Shown here: positions 42,313-51,031 of the stretch, piece by piece | How positions within the stretch are numbered: the first letter of the stretch is position 1 | Layout of the letters: each line of letters opens with the position of its first letter | Position numbers and translations under genes: made by a program | The notes under the pieces: model-generated | Database searches by the model: none | What the model saw: the letters and a program-made list of their open reading frames with translations, nothing else | What the model was told of the DNA's origin: nothing | NCBI RefSeq assembly: GCF_008692035.1 | Contig: NZ_VTFG01000002.1 | Coordinates: forward strand, 558,001-622,000 | DNA length: 64,000 bases | Direction of reading: 5' to 3' | From: Pseudomonas marginalis | GTDB lineage: Bacteria > Pseudomonadota > Gammaproteobacteria > Pseudomonadales > Pseudomonadaceae

Positions 42313-42663
42313 ATGAGCGACAGCACAACCTTGCGACCTATCATCGAACACACCCCCTTCCAGAATCAGCCCACCCAGAACGTGCACGGCTGGGAGCGCA
42401 TCGGCTCAGTGGCCGGTGGCGTGATGATGGTGGGCAAAGGCCTGCGCCGTGGCGGGATTTTCGGCCTGATTCAGGTGGCGATCGGCGGCGTGGCCCTGGC
42501 GCGCGGCTTTACCGGGCACAGCGCGCTTAAAGACAAGCTGGAACAGGGCCGCCAGGAAATGAACAGCGTGCGCACGAAGATCGAACGTGCCGGTGCAGAG
42601 CTGAAAAACCTGAAGACCAAGGCGGAAGTGGCGGCTGAGAAGGCGGTTAAAACCACTGGTTAG
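42313..42663 (+). CDS. DUF2892-like inner-membrane protein with C-terminal coiled coil
   Basis: A 116-residue protein. Residues 30-65 (GSVAGGVMMVGKGLRRGGIFGLIQVAIGGVALARGF) form a hairpin of short membrane helices, resembling DUF2892. The C-terminal half is a charged helix with heptad pattern (KLEQGRQEMNSVRTKIERAGAELKNLKTKAEVAAEKAV), probably a coiled coil. GTTGGAGA precedes the ATG at 42313. The stop is followed by a REP-derived terminator. Confidence 0.78.
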   Translation: MSDSTTLRPIIEHTPFQNQPTQNVHGWERIGSVAGGVMMVGKGLRRGGIFGLIQVAIGGVALARGFTGHSALKDKLEQGRQEMNSVRTKIERAGAELKNLKTKAEVAAEKAVKTTG

Positions 42664-42671
42664 ATTCAAGT

Positions 42672-42702
42672 GTGGGAGGGGCTTGCCCTCTCCCACTTTT
42701 TT
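42672..42702 (+). terminator. REP-derived intrinsic terminator
   Basis: GTGGGAGGGGCTTGCCCTCTCCCAC forms a hairpin with a GTGGGAG/CTCCCAC stem and is followed by TTTTTTGT. The stem is a REP unit, but the T run makes it a functional-looking terminator for the DUF2892-like gene. Confidence 0.8.
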
Positions 42703-42715
42703 GTATGGCGAAGAC

Positions 42716-43936
42716 TCAGCGTAACAACTTGCTGTCGAGCACCACCGACGACTCGCCGATGATGCTCTCCGCCAACTGCACGAACTCCGCAGTGGTGATG
42801 CTGTTGGCGCGCATCACCGCCTGCGCGAGGTCATCCAGGGAGCGCTTGTTGTGAGTCTTTACGCGGATCTCGCGATCCAGCTCCTGCAACACCACCACCG
42901 CCCGTGACACCGTCGCACCGCTGACGTGGTCGCCGCGCAGGCTGGTCACGTCCTTGCCATCCCTGGCCAAGCGCGCCTGTATCGCCTGATAGCGCTCATC
43001 GGTCACCCCACCGGCACGGCGCACCAGCTCAATGGCGTAGTACTCCGCCAGCCCCTCGCTGATCCAGTCACTGGTGTCGTGGTCGTTGAAGCGGCCAATC
43101 GCCTGCACCACTTCACGGATCAACGGGCTGCTGCCGTTCTCGCTGACCAGCGGCGTGCGGCTGTTGAGGTAGATCGAGTCGCGCGCCGAGACCGCACCAC
43201 GGCGCATCGGATCGCTGGCGCCCACCACCAGCAGCTTGGCCGGATGACGTGGGAACGCCGCTTCCACCTGCGGCCAGACAAAGGTCAGCAGTGTCAGCAC
43301 ATCCATCCGCCGCATGGCTTGCCCCTTGGGCGAGGCGATGGTCACTTCGGTCTCGCCCAGGCGCACGCGGCGGCTGCCCAGGGTGCCGGCGAGCATCCAG
43401 CCGGTGGGCCGGTCAAACAGGCGCGAGACGTTGTCGATGCGGAACTTGTTCTTGCCGATGCGCGGCCAGGCGGTTTCGATGCTTTTCCAGCCGGCCGGCA
43501 GTTCGAACACCAGGCGCGAGACCAGTTCGACACCATCCTGCTGGTCGAGGCGTGCGGGCGGCACCAGGTCTTCGCCGCGAAACAGCGCCCAGCTCGGGGT
43601 CATCCGCGCTTCATAAATACCCGGTTTGCGCGCGTGGCTCAGGCGCACCCGATAGGTCAGGCTGGCCTTGTTGGCGCTGGGTTGCCACAGGCCACGGTGG
43701 TCATTGACGCTCCACTGGCCATCGGCCTTGAAGTCGCTGTAGTCGCCGGTGCGGCCCAGGTCGAAGTTCAGGCTGCGCACCGCCGAACCCTGGGACAGGC
43801 TCACCCGCACCTCGGCCTGCTCGCTCTGGGGCAGCAGCTTGACGTGATAATCCAGGTCGACTTTCTTCGCGCACCACGCAGGCATGCTCAACGCCAGCAA
43901 CACCAGGCTTGCCGCCAGCTTGGTTCCCGCCCTCAT
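42716..43936 (-). CDS. exported M61/M1-like peptidase homologue with degenerate zinc site
   Basis: A 406-residue protein with a signal peptide (MRAGTKLAASLVLLALSMPAWCA). The N-terminal half is beta-rich. The C-terminal half keeps the gluzincin layout DWISEGLAEYYAIEL, including the glutamate that is normally the third zinc ligand (Glu294), but the HExxH site reads Arg274-Glu-Val-Val-Gln278, so both zinc histidines are lost. It is probably an inactive, binding-type homologue in the periplasm. The ATG at 43936 has AAGGAG 5 bases upstream. It lies 14 bp from ycgN on the same strand. Confidence 0.78.
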   Translation of the reverse strand: MRAGTKLAASLVLLALSMPAWCAKKVDLDYHVKLLPQSEQAEVRVSLSQGSAVRSLNFDLGRTGDYSDFKADGQWSVNDHRGLWQPSANKASLTYRVRLSHARKPGIYEARMTPSWALFRGEDLVPPARLDQQDGVELVSRLVFELPAGWKSIETAWPRIGKNKFRIDNVSRLFDRPTGWMLAGTLGSRRVRLGETEVTIASPKGQAMRRMDVLTLLTFVWPQVEAAFPRHPAKLLVVGASDPMRRGAVSARDSIYLNSRTPLVSENGSSPLIREVVQAIGRFNDHDTSDWISEGLAEYYAIELVRRAGGVTDERYQAIQARLARDGKDVTSLRGDHVSGATVSRAVVVLQELDREIRVKTHNKRSLDDLAQAVMRANSITTAEFVQLAESIIGESSVVLDSKLLR

Positions 43937-43949
43937 ACACACTCCTTGC

Positions 43950-44399
43950 TCAGCCCGCGCGGAAGATCAGGTAATCCTCCCAGTCGTCCTCGGGCACGCT
44001 GCCTTCGCTGAGCATGCGCCCGGACTGGGAAATGCGTTCGTGGTGCACGGCATCGCGGTCGCCGCAGACCAGGTGGTGCCACAACGGCAGGTCCTTGCGC
44101 TCGCTGACCAGGCGGTAGCCGCAGGTGGGCGGCAGCCATTTGAACTGGTCGGCCTGGCCCGGGGTGAGCTGGATGCAGTCGGGTACCGAGGCGCGGCGGT
44201 TGGGGTAGTCGGTGCACTGGCAGGTTTTCAGGTCCAGCAGCTTGCAGGCGATGCGCGTGTAATAGACGCTGTTGTCGTCTTCATCCTCAAGCTTTTGCAG
44301 GCAGCACAGGCCACAGCCGTCGCACAACGACTCCCACTCCTCCTGGTCGAGGTGTTCAAGGGTTTTGCGTATCCAGAAAGGTTCGACTTTGGCGGCCAT
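43950..44399 (-). CDS. ycgN: YcgN family cysteine-cluster protein (UPF0260)
   Basis: A 149-residue protein with the CDGCGLCCLQKLEDE cysteine cluster, then C52 in RIACKLLDL and CQCTDYPNR, likely a zinc or iron-sulfur site. MAAKVEPFWIRKTLEHLDQEEWESL and LPPTCGYRLVSERKDLPLWHHLV are conserved in UPF0260. Function unknown. It shares a short transcription unit with the degenerate peptidase gene and neighbours the rnd-ycgL cluster, as in other pseudomonads. Confidence 0.92.
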   Translation of the reverse strand: MAAKVEPFWIRKTLEHLDQEEWESLCDGCGLCCLQKLEDEDDNSVYYTRIACKLLDLKTCQCTDYPNRRASVPDCIQLTPGQADQFKWLPPTCGYRLVSERKDLPLWHHLVCGDRDAVHHERISQSGRMLSEGSVPEDDWEDYLIFRAG

Positions 44400-44552
44400 G
44401 GCTCTACATCGGTATCGGTAGGTGAAAAGGCCGCCAGTCTAGTGCCCAAGGCCCCTGGGGCCAAGCGCTTACGACTGTCGGTATGACAAGACTTGTCAGT
44501 CTAGCGGGGGCGCAGTAGCTTTGAGCGCCGAATTGACGATCAGGAGCTGCCC

Positions 44553-45137
44553 ATGACACGCGTTGCCGATTACCCGATCCATACCCAGTTCACCGAACGC
44601 TGGTCGCCCCGTGCCTTTACCGGCGAGAGCATCCCGCAGGAAACCCTGCTGAGCTTCTTCGAAGCCGCACGCTGGGCACCGTCGGCCTACAACTCGCAGC
44701 CTTGGCGTTTTCTCTACGCACGCCGTGATACGCCGGACTGGGAGCGCTTCCTGGGCCTGCTGAATGAATTCAACCGTGGTTGGGCACAGCATGCGTCGGC
44801 CCTGGTGATCATTGCCTCGAAAACCGACTTCATCGCCCCCGGCGCCACGGAAGAAACCCCGGCACTGTGGCACACCTTCGACACCGGCTCGGCCTGGGGC
44901 CACCTGGCGCTGCAAGCCAGCCTCAGCGGCTGGCACACCCACGGCATGGCCGGCTTCGATCAGGAGCTGACCCGCAAGGAGCTGAAGATTCCACAGGGTT
45001 ATGCGCTGCATGCCGCCGTTGCGGTGGGCAAGCTGGGCGACAAATCGACCTTGCCGGAGTACCTGCAAGGCCGTGAAGCGCCAAGCCCGCGCAAGCCGCT
45101 GAGCGAGCTGGTGTCAGAAGGTGATTTCAGCCTCTGA
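44553..45137 (+). CDS. nitroreductase-family FMN oxidoreductase
   Basis: A 194-residue nitroreductase. The FMN-binding RWSPRAFTGESI and ARWAPSAYNSQPWRFLYA motifs lie near the N-terminus, and GLALQ-type helices follow (WGHLALQASLSGWHTHGMAGF). Such enzymes are NAD(P)H-dependent reductases of nitro or quinone compounds; the natural substrate is unknown. AGGAG lies 7 bases before the ATG. A short REP palindrome follows. Confidence 0.92.
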   Translation: MTRVADYPIHTQFTERWSPRAFTGESIPQETLLSFFEAARWAPSAYNSQPWRFLYARRDTPDWERFLGLLNEFNRGWAQHASALVIIASKTDFIAPGATEETPALWHTFDTGSAWGHLALQASLSGWHTHGMAGFDQELTRKELKIPQGYALHAAVAVGKLGDKSTLPEYLQGREAPSPRKPLSELVSEGDFSL

Positions 45138-45155
45138 AACTGACGCAATCTCAAA

Positions 45156-45185
45156 ATGTGGGAGGGGGCTTGCACCCTCCCACAT
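45156..45185. repeat. short REP palindrome
   Basis: ATGTGGGAGGG (45156-45166) and CCCTCCCACAT (to 45185) with a GGCTTGCA loop; a compact single hairpin between the convergent nitroreductase and dehydrogenase genes. Confidence 0.88.
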
Positions 45186-45202
45186 TTTCTCCCAGCGCCG
45201 CC

Positions 45203-46135
45203 TCAGTAACCGCGCTCGAAATCCACTTCCCCACGCAAGGCTTGCTTGGCCTGGTACGCGCGCAGGTTTTCCAGGAACAACTCCACCATCATCGGCGGCG
45301 AGGTCGGCGCGGAGCTGTGCCCGGTCAACAGCAGGCCCCAGGCGGTCCAGAACGGGTGGCGCTGCGGCAACGGTTCCTGGCGGCACACGTCGATTACCGC
45401 GCCGGCCAGGTGCCCTTCCTTCAGGGCTTCGACCAGATCGGCATCCACCACCGCCACACCGCGCCCGACGTTGATGAACAAACCGGTCGGCTTGAATTGC
45501 TTGAACAGCGCGGCGTCGTACAGGTCATGGGTGTTCGGTGTATTGGGCAGCAGGTTGATCACGTAGTCCACCTCCCCCACCAACCGACCCAGTTGGTCGA
45601 GCCCGGCCACTTCGATAAACGGCGCTTGTTCCCGCGCAGTGCTGGCGATGCCGTACAGCTTGACGCCGAACGGCACGAGAAACTCGGCGACACGCTGGCC
45701 GATGTCGCCGGTACCCACGATCAACGCCTTGCGCCCCGCCAGGCTCTGGCCGGTGCGGCTGTCCCACTTGCGCTCGACCTGGCTGACCAGTCGCGCCAGT
45801 ACTTCGCGCTCGTGACCCAGCATGTAGGTGAGGACAAATTCGGCCATGACCTGGCCAAAAATACCGACGGCGCGGGTCAGGCGATAGTCGCGGGGCAAGC
45901 CTTCGGCCAGCAGCGGCGTAATGCCGGCCCAGGTCGATTGCAGCCACTGCGGCTGGTGTCCCTGGCGCAACAGCGTCGCCAACAGGTCCGGCTGGCCCAG
46001 CCATACCGGGCAATCGGCGGCCAGGCGCGACAGCTCGGCCGAGTCGCCGCTGGTGAGCACCTCCAGGTCCGGCGCCGCGTCATGGAGCAATTGGGCGTAG
46101 AGCGGGTGATCCTGTTCAGCAATCAGAACACGCAT
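45203..46135 (-). CDS. D-2-hydroxyacid dehydrogenase (glyoxylate/hydroxypyruvate reductase-like)
   Basis: A 310-residue NAD(P)-dependent enzyme. The Rossmann loop is IVGTGDIGQRVAEFL, and the catalytic Arg, Glu and His sit in INLLPNTPNTHDLY, CRQEPLPQ and QRHPFW. It resembles GhrA-type reductases of glyoxylate or hydroxypyruvate, but no motif fixes the substrate. Located next to ycgL and rnd, as in P. aeruginosa. Upstream gap of 107 bp to ycgL. Confidence 0.9.
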   Translation of the reverse strand: MRVLIAEQDHPLYAQLLHDAAPDLEVLTSGDSAELSRLAADCPVWLGQPDLLATLLRQGHQPQWLQSTWAGITPLLAEGLPRDYRLTRAVGIFGQVMAEFVLTYMLGHEREVLARLVSQVERKWDSRTGQSLAGRKALIVGTGDIGQRVAEFLVPFGVKLYGIASTAREQAPFIEVAGLDQLGRLVGEVDYVINLLPNTPNTHDLYDAALFKQFKPTGLFINVGRGVAVVDADLVEALKEGHLAGAVIDVCRQEPLPQRHPFWTAWGLLLTGHSSAPTSPPMMVELFLENLRAYQAKQALRGEVDFERGY

Positions 46136-46242
46136 GGTTCAAACCTTTCAAAAACAGTGCAGACGGCCGCCCGCTTCCCTACGGCCACCGCCCACTAATA
46201 CGATTCCATTGAAACCTGTGCCCCGGGCTGGGCACTGCCCGA

Positions 46243-46536
46243 TCACATCGGGTCGTTGCGACGCAGCAGCTCTTCGGGCAGGTGCTCGATGTACTCGTCC
46301 TCGGCCGGCGGCATTTGCAGGTGATAGCACTGCTTGTCGAGATTTTCCAGCACCACGATGATGTCTTCGCGGGACAACTTGCGCTCCGGCGTCAGCACCA
46401 TGTCGAAGGCGTGGTGCGGTTTGCCGAACGCCGCCATCAAGGGCTCCGGCACGCGCTCCAGGGCGTCGCTTTTGAGCACGTAGAGGTACATGCCGTCTTT
46501 TTTCAGGCTGCGATAGATGGAGCAAATACGTTTCAA
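46243..46536 (-). CDS. ycgL: YcgL domain protein
   Basis: A 97-residue protein with the YcgL fold: MKRICSIYRSLKKDGMYLYV, then FGKPHHAFDMVLTPERKLS and GYHLQMPP-like LDKQCYHLQMPPAEDEYIEH. Function unknown. Its ATG overlaps the rnd stop (ATGA at 46533-46536), so the two are translationally coupled, hinting at an RNA-linked role. Confidence 0.94.
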   Translation of the reverse strand: MKRICSIYRSLKKDGMYLYVLKSDALERVPEPLMAAFGKPHHAFDMVLTPERKLSREDIIVVLENLDKQCYHLQMPPAEDEYIEHLPEELLRRNDPM

Positions 46537-47666
46537 GGCTGTTCTCCGGCAGGGGCCAGGCTGTCGAGCAGCGCCTGGCCCATCAACTCGCGGCGCCAGC
46601 CACGCAGCGAGTCTGGCAATTGGTAAGGCCCATCGGGGTAGCCACTTTTAACCAGGGCTTCGAGGGTTTTCTTGCGCAGCATCAGTTCCGGCGCCATCTC
46701 CAGGCGCTCGGCGAATGTCTGGCCGAGGGCGCGCAGTTGCTTGATCAGCGTGGCGGCGTCCACCGGCAGCGGTTCGGCCACGGCCGGCGGCCATTGGTCC
46801 ATGGGCACGCTGCCGGCACGCTTGATCAGGTCCAGCAGGAACTGGCCATCCTGGCGCACGGTACGCGGGTGCATGTCTTCGATCTTGCCCAGGGCGGCGA
46901 GGTTGTCCGGCTGGGATTTGGCCAGGGGCCACAGCGAGTGTTCGCGAATGATGCGGTTGCGCGGCAGGTCACGGGCGCGGGCTTGCTGCTCGCGCCAGGC
47001 GCAGAGTTCACGCAATACGGCGAGCTGGGCACGGGACAGTTTCCACGCCAGCTTGGCGTCACGGTAGACCTCGTACGGGTCGACTTCGCGGCGCAGGTTG
47101 GCAACCAGTTCGGCGCCGTCTTCCAGGACCCAGGCGTATTTATCATCCGACAAGCGCGGGCGCAGGCGAGTGTAGACCTCGGCCAGGTGCACGGCGTCTT
47201 CGGCGGCGTAGCTCACCTGGGTCTCGGACAATGGCCGCTGCAGCCAGTCCGAGCGGGTCTCGCCCTTGGGCAACTCGATATCGAGCACGGCTTGCACCAG
47301 GCGCGAGTAGCCCATGGAGAAGCCGAGGTTCAGGTAGGCGGCGGCCAATTGGGTGTCGAACAACGGCACCGGCAGGCTGCCGGTCAGGCGCAGCAACACC
47401 TCAAGGTCTTCGCTGCAGGCGTGCACCACCTTGATCACCGCCGGGTTCTCCAGCAACGCGGCCAGGGGTTGCCAGTTGTCGATGGTCAGGGGATCGATCA
47501 GGTAAGCGCGTACGCCATCACCGATCTGGATCAGCCCGGCAATGGGATAAAAGGTGTCGACCCGCATGAATTCGGTGTCGAGGGCGACGAATGGCAACTG
47601 CTGCCATTCGGCGCAATGCTGGCCGAGGCTATCGTTGTCGCAGATCCAGTGAATATCGATGGCCAC
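46533..47666 (-). CDS. rnd: ribonuclease D
   Basis: A 377-residue 3'-5' exoribonuclease that trims tRNA and other stable RNA ends. DEDD residues are visible: Asp30 and Glu32 in FVALDTEFMR, Asp in HACSEDLEVLL, and YAAEDAVHLAEVY. HRDC domains fill the C-terminal half (EQQARARDLPRNRIIREH). It starts with GTG at 47666, preceded by GGGAGA. Translationally coupled to ycgL. Confidence 0.95.
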   Translation of the reverse strand: MAIDIHWICDNDSLGQHCAEWQQLPFVALDTEFMRVDTFYPIAGLIQIGDGVRAYLIDPLTIDNWQPLAALLENPAVIKVVHACSEDLEVLLRLTGSLPVPLFDTQLAAAYLNLGFSMGYSRLVQAVLDIELPKGETRSDWLQRPLSETQVSYAAEDAVHLAEVYTRLRPRLSDDKYAWVLEDGAELVANLRREVDPYEVYRDAKLAWKLSRAQLAVLRELCAWREQQARARDLPRNRIIREHSLWPLAKSQPDNLAALGKIEDMHPRTVRQDGQFLLDLIKRAGSVPMDQWPPAVAEPLPVDAATLIKQLRALGQTFAERLEMAPELMLRKKTLEALVKSGYPDGPYQLPDSLRGWRRELMGQALLDSLAPAGEQP

Positions 47667-47788
47667 ACGGCTCTCCCTTGAAGAATGGCGCGCAGTATAT
47701 ATCGCGAACGGGGCTAGCGAGCATCCGCAGTGCACAGGCAACCATGAAAACTCAGACAGGAGATGAAGAATAGTCCGACAAGAGGGAG

Positions 47789-48388
47789 TTATCCTTTCTT
47801 ACGAAGAACGTAGGCCCGCCACAGGCTGGAGCCGGGCATGAATTCCTGCTGACTCAAGACCTTGAACCCGGCCTGGCGAAATTCCTCTTCCACAGCGGTA
47901 CGCGAGGGTACCGACACAATCACCGTGTCGCGGCTGACCCGGTGAAACTCGCGCAGCAACGCCATGCGCCCTTCGCTGCTGGGCACATGACGAAACAACT
48001 CCAGGCAGAAAATGCAATCCACCGCATTCGCCGACAAACCGATGGAAAACGCCGAGCCCTGGAAGGTCTTGACGCGCTTGAGCAATGACGGCGGATGGTG
48101 GCTACGGGCGTGGTCGAGCATGTCCTGGGAATTGTCCGAGGCCAGGATCACCCGGTTGACGTGCTCGGCCAACACCGGCCAGAAGCGCCCCGAGCCGCAG
48201 GCCAGGTCCAGGATCAGCCCCGGCTCGCCAGCGACCTTGAGCGCCTGGCGCACCAACCACTCGTCGCGCCATGACGCCAGGCGCTGGCGCAGACCGGGCG
48301 GGCGCGTGTCACCGCAGACCCTGGCGTGCTCAAGGCCACAGCGTTCGGCGTATTCGATCTCGATGGAAGAAGGAGGTTGTGGCGACAT
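47789..48388 (-). CDS. class I SAM-dependent methyltransferase
   Basis: A 199-residue methyltransferase: motif I LILDLACGSGRFWPVL, motif II VILASDNSQDMLDHAR, motif III VDCIFCLELFRHV. The C-terminus ends WRAYVLRKKG. It resembles UbiE/small-molecule methyltransferases but no substrate can be assigned. The ATG at 48388 has no strong ribosome-binding site, and a few purines precede it. It is monocistronic, with rnd downstream on the same strand. Confidence 0.85.
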   Translation of the reverse strand: MSPQPPSSIEIEYAERCGLEHARVCGDTRPPGLRQRLASWRDEWLVRQALKVAGEPGLILDLACGSGRFWPVLAEHVNRVILASDNSQDMLDHARSHHPPSLLKRVKTFQGSAFSIGLSANAVDCIFCLELFRHVPSSEGRMALLREFHRVSRDTVIVSVPSRTAVEEEFRQAGFKVLSQQEFMPGSSLWRAYVLRKKG

Positions 48389-48489
48389 CGCAGGCTCATG
48401 TGACTGAAACGGTAGTGAACGACCTTGATTCGCAGCTTAACCCTTGCAACGTGAAAAAAAGGTCGAAGCCCTCACCACCGTAAAAACCA

Positions 48490-49860
48490 TCACGCCTGAT
48501 GCAGATACCAACGCCAGTCCTGCTCGCCCACCTCGCCCATGAACTGGCGGTATTCAGCATGTTTCACCGCCAGGTACACGCCCAGGAACTCGCTGCCGAA
48601 CGCCTTTCGCGCCCAATCGGAACCTTCCAACGCGCGCAGGGTGGTGAGCCAATCGGTGGGCAGCAACGCCTTGGCCTGGGCGTAGCCGTTGCCTTCCACC
48701 GGGGCGCCGGGGTCCCGTTGTTCGCGAATGCCACGGTGGATGCCCGCCAGGATCGCGGCCGCCGCCAGGTAAGGGTTGGCATCGGCGCCGCAAATGCGGT
48801 GTTCGATATGCCGGGAATGGGCCGGACCACCCGGCACCCGCAGGCTGACGGTGCGGTTGTCCACGCCCCAGGTGGCGGCCAGCGGCGCATAGCTGTTGGT
48901 TTGGAAACGGCGATACGAGTTGGCGTTGGGGCAGAACATCAGCAGTGAATCGAGCAGGGTGCCGAGCATGCCCCCCACGGCGTGGCGCAGCAGTGGCGTG
49001 CCGTCGGCGGCTTCACTGGCGAACAGGTTATTGCCCTCCGCGTCGGCCAGGCTGACGTGCATATGCATGCCGGTGCCCGCCAGGTCATCGAACGGCTTGG
49101 CCATGAAGCACGCAGCCATGCCGTGCTTGTGCGCCACGCCCTTGACCAGGCGCTTGTAGCGCACCGCTTCGTCCATGGCTTGCAGGGCGTCGGCGCGGTG
49201 TTCCAGGGTGATTTCCACCTGGCCCGGGGCGTATTCGGAGATCGCCGTGCGCGCCGGAATGCCTTGCAGTTTGCAGGCGCTGTAAAGGTCGGCGAGGAAC
49301 GGTTCGATCTGCTCCAGCTCACGCAGGCCGTAGACCTGGGTCACGCGTGGGCGCCCGCCGTCCACGTCCCGCGCCGGTTGCGGGCGGCCATTGCTGTCGC
49401 GCTTCTGGTCGAGCAAGTAGAACTCCAGCTCCGCCGCCATCACCGGGTAATAACCGTCGGCGTTCAGGCCTTCGATTACCTTGGCCAGCAAATGCCGGGG
49501 GTCGGCCACGGTGGCGGGCAGGCCTTCGGTGGGGTGCATGCTGACCTGCACCGCAGCGGTCGGGATCAGCCGCCATGGCATGCGCTGCAAACTGCCGCTG
49601 ATCGGGTAGGCGCGGCAGTCGATATCGCCCACCTCCCACACCAGCCCGGAATTCTCCACATCGTCGCCATTGATGGTCAGGCCGAGGATGGTGCTGGGCA
49701 GCGGACGGCCGCTTTCATACACCGCCAGCAATTCGTCGCGGTGCAGCAACTTGCCGCGCGGCACGCCGTTGTTGTCGAGGATAAACAGCTCGAACATCTC
49801 GATATCCGGATGCTGTTCAAGGAAGGCGTGGGCTTCGTGCAGGCTGGCAAAAATACTCAT
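48490..49860 (-). CDS. glutamine synthetase-like gamma-glutamylpolyamine synthetase
   Basis: A 456-residue glutamine-synthetase-fold ligase of the PuuA/PauA group: ELEFYLLDQKR, ISEYAPGQVEITLEHRAD, GTGMHMHVSLAD, and RVPGGPAHSRHIEHRICGADANPYLAAAA. These catalytic blocks are intact. PuuA-like enzymes join glutamate to putrescine or other polyamines as the first step of their breakdown; the amine here is unknown. ATG at 49860 begins MSIFASLHEAHAF; a longer frame lacks a good start. The polyamine genes that usually accompany it are not in the window. Confidence 0.86.
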   Translation of the reverse strand: MSIFASLHEAHAFLEQHPDIEMFELFILDNNGVPRGKLLHRDELLAVYESGRPLPSTILGLTINGDDVENSGLVWEVGDIDCRAYPISGSLQRMPWRLIPTAAVQVSMHPTEGLPATVADPRHLLAKVIEGLNADGYYPVMAAELEFYLLDQKRDSNGRPQPARDVDGGRPRVTQVYGLRELEQIEPFLADLYSACKLQGIPARTAISEYAPGQVEITLEHRADALQAMDEAVRYKRLVKGVAHKHGMAACFMAKPFDDLAGTGMHMHVSLADAEGNNLFASEAADGTPLLRHAVGGMLGTLLDSLLMFCPNANSYRRFQTNSYAPLAATWGVDNRTVSLRVPGGPAHSRHIEHRICGADANPYLAAAAILAGIHRGIREQRDPGAPVEGNGYAQAKALLPTDWLTTLRALEGSDWARKAFGSEFLGVYLAVKHAEYRQFMGEVGEQDWRWYLHQA

Positions 49861-50207
49861 GGGGGTTTCTCTTACGTTTGTTTCAGGCAGGCGCGCACAA
49901 GGGTGCGTCATCCGTGGGGTAAATCAGCGTAGGAGAAGGGAGTCTGGCGGGCGCGCGTGGCGGCAGTGGAACAGGGCCCAGAAGGCGAGCTCGGAGGGCA
50001 GTGTCGCAGGGTGAGTGTCGGAAGAGCCGCCCATGGGTGGATCACAATGATAGAGATGCCCCCAGCGTCACACGCCCGCATAGGTGTTTAAATTCAGGGT
50101 TGATGGAGTTTGGTTGCGACTTGGCTAAACATTCAACGCCTCTTGCTACCTGGCCTTGCTGCTGGAAATAATGACCGCCCCCGAGCATGCCCCAAGGACC
50201 CGACCGC
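49861..50207. other. 347-bp divergent intergenic region
   Basis: Holds the promoters of the glutamine-synthetase-like gene (minus) and the PheC-like gene (plus). I see GC-rich stretches but no convincing open frame, no T-run terminator, and no REP. AAGGA at about 50193 is the ribosome-binding site of the plus-strand gene. Confidence 0.5.
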
Positions 50208-50981
50208 ATGAAAACAACGATAACCCTGTGCGTACTGGCAAGCCTGGCCACCTCCGCCCTGGCCGACACCGCCCCCTCGCGCCTTGACCAGGTGCTTGAG
50301 CGCGGCACCCTCATCGTCTGCACCACCGGCGACTACAAGCCCTACACCTCGTTGCGCGCCGATGGCGGCTATGAAGGCATCGACATTGCCATGGCCGAGT
50401 CCCTGGCCAAGAGCCTCAATGCCAGGATCCAGTGGGTGCCCACCACCTGGAAAACCCTGATGCCGGACTTCCTCGCCCAGCGCTGCGACATCGCCGTGGG
50501 CGGGATTTCGGTGTCCCTGGAACGCCAGAAAAAAGCCTTCTTCAGCCAGTCCCTCGGGGTCGACGGCAAGATCCCGCTGGTGCGTTGCGCCGACGTCAAG
50601 CGCTACCAGACCGTGGAGCAGATCAACCAGCCCCAGGTGCGCGTGATCGAACCGGCGGGCGGCACCAACGAAGTCTTCGCTCGCGCCCACCTGGGCCAGG
50701 CGCAAATCCGCCTGCACGACAACGTGACCATCTTCGACGAACTGCTGGCCGGCAAGGCCGACGTGATGATCACCGACGCCAGCGAAGCGCGTTACCAGCA
50801 GAAGCAAAAGCCCGGGTTGTGCGCGGTCAACCCGGAGCGGCAGATGCAGTACAGCGAAAAAGCCTTCCTGCTGCCCCGTGATGATGTGGCGTGGAAGAGC
50901 TATGTCGACCAGTGGTTGCACCTGAGCGTGGCCACCGGCGTCTACGACGGCATCGTCAGCCAATGGTTGGCGGCGCCCTGA
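50208..50981 (+). CDS. periplasmic cyclohexadienyl dehydratase-like protein (PheC type)
   Basis: A 257-residue exported protein of the solute-binding-protein fold. The signal peptide is MKTTITLCVLASLATSALA. It resembles P. aeruginosa PheC throughout: RGTLIVCTTGDYKPYTSL, RCDIAVGGISVSLERQKKAFFS, PAGGTNEVFARAHL, TDASEARYQ (Glu193 probably matches the catalytic glutamate), ending YVDQWLH. PheC converts prephenate or arogenate to phenylpyruvate or phenylalanine in the periplasm. A solute-binding protein is the alternative, but no transporter genes follow. AAGGA precedes the ATG by 10 bases. Confidence 0.82.
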   Translation: MKTTITLCVLASLATSALADTAPSRLDQVLERGTLIVCTTGDYKPYTSLRADGGYEGIDIAMAESLAKSLNARIQWVPTTWKTLMPDFLAQRCDIAVGGISVSLERQKKAFFSQSLGVDGKIPLVRCADVKRYQTVEQINQPQVRVIEPAGGTNEVFARAHLGQAQIRLHDNVTIFDELLAGKADVMITDASEARYQQKQKPGLCAVNPERQMQYSEKAFLLPRDDVAWKSYVDQWLHLSVATGVYDGIVSQWLAAP

Positions 50982-51031
50982 GCCAGAGCCGTCTACGCTG
51001 TGCTCACATCAATAAGAACGAGGGACGGGAC

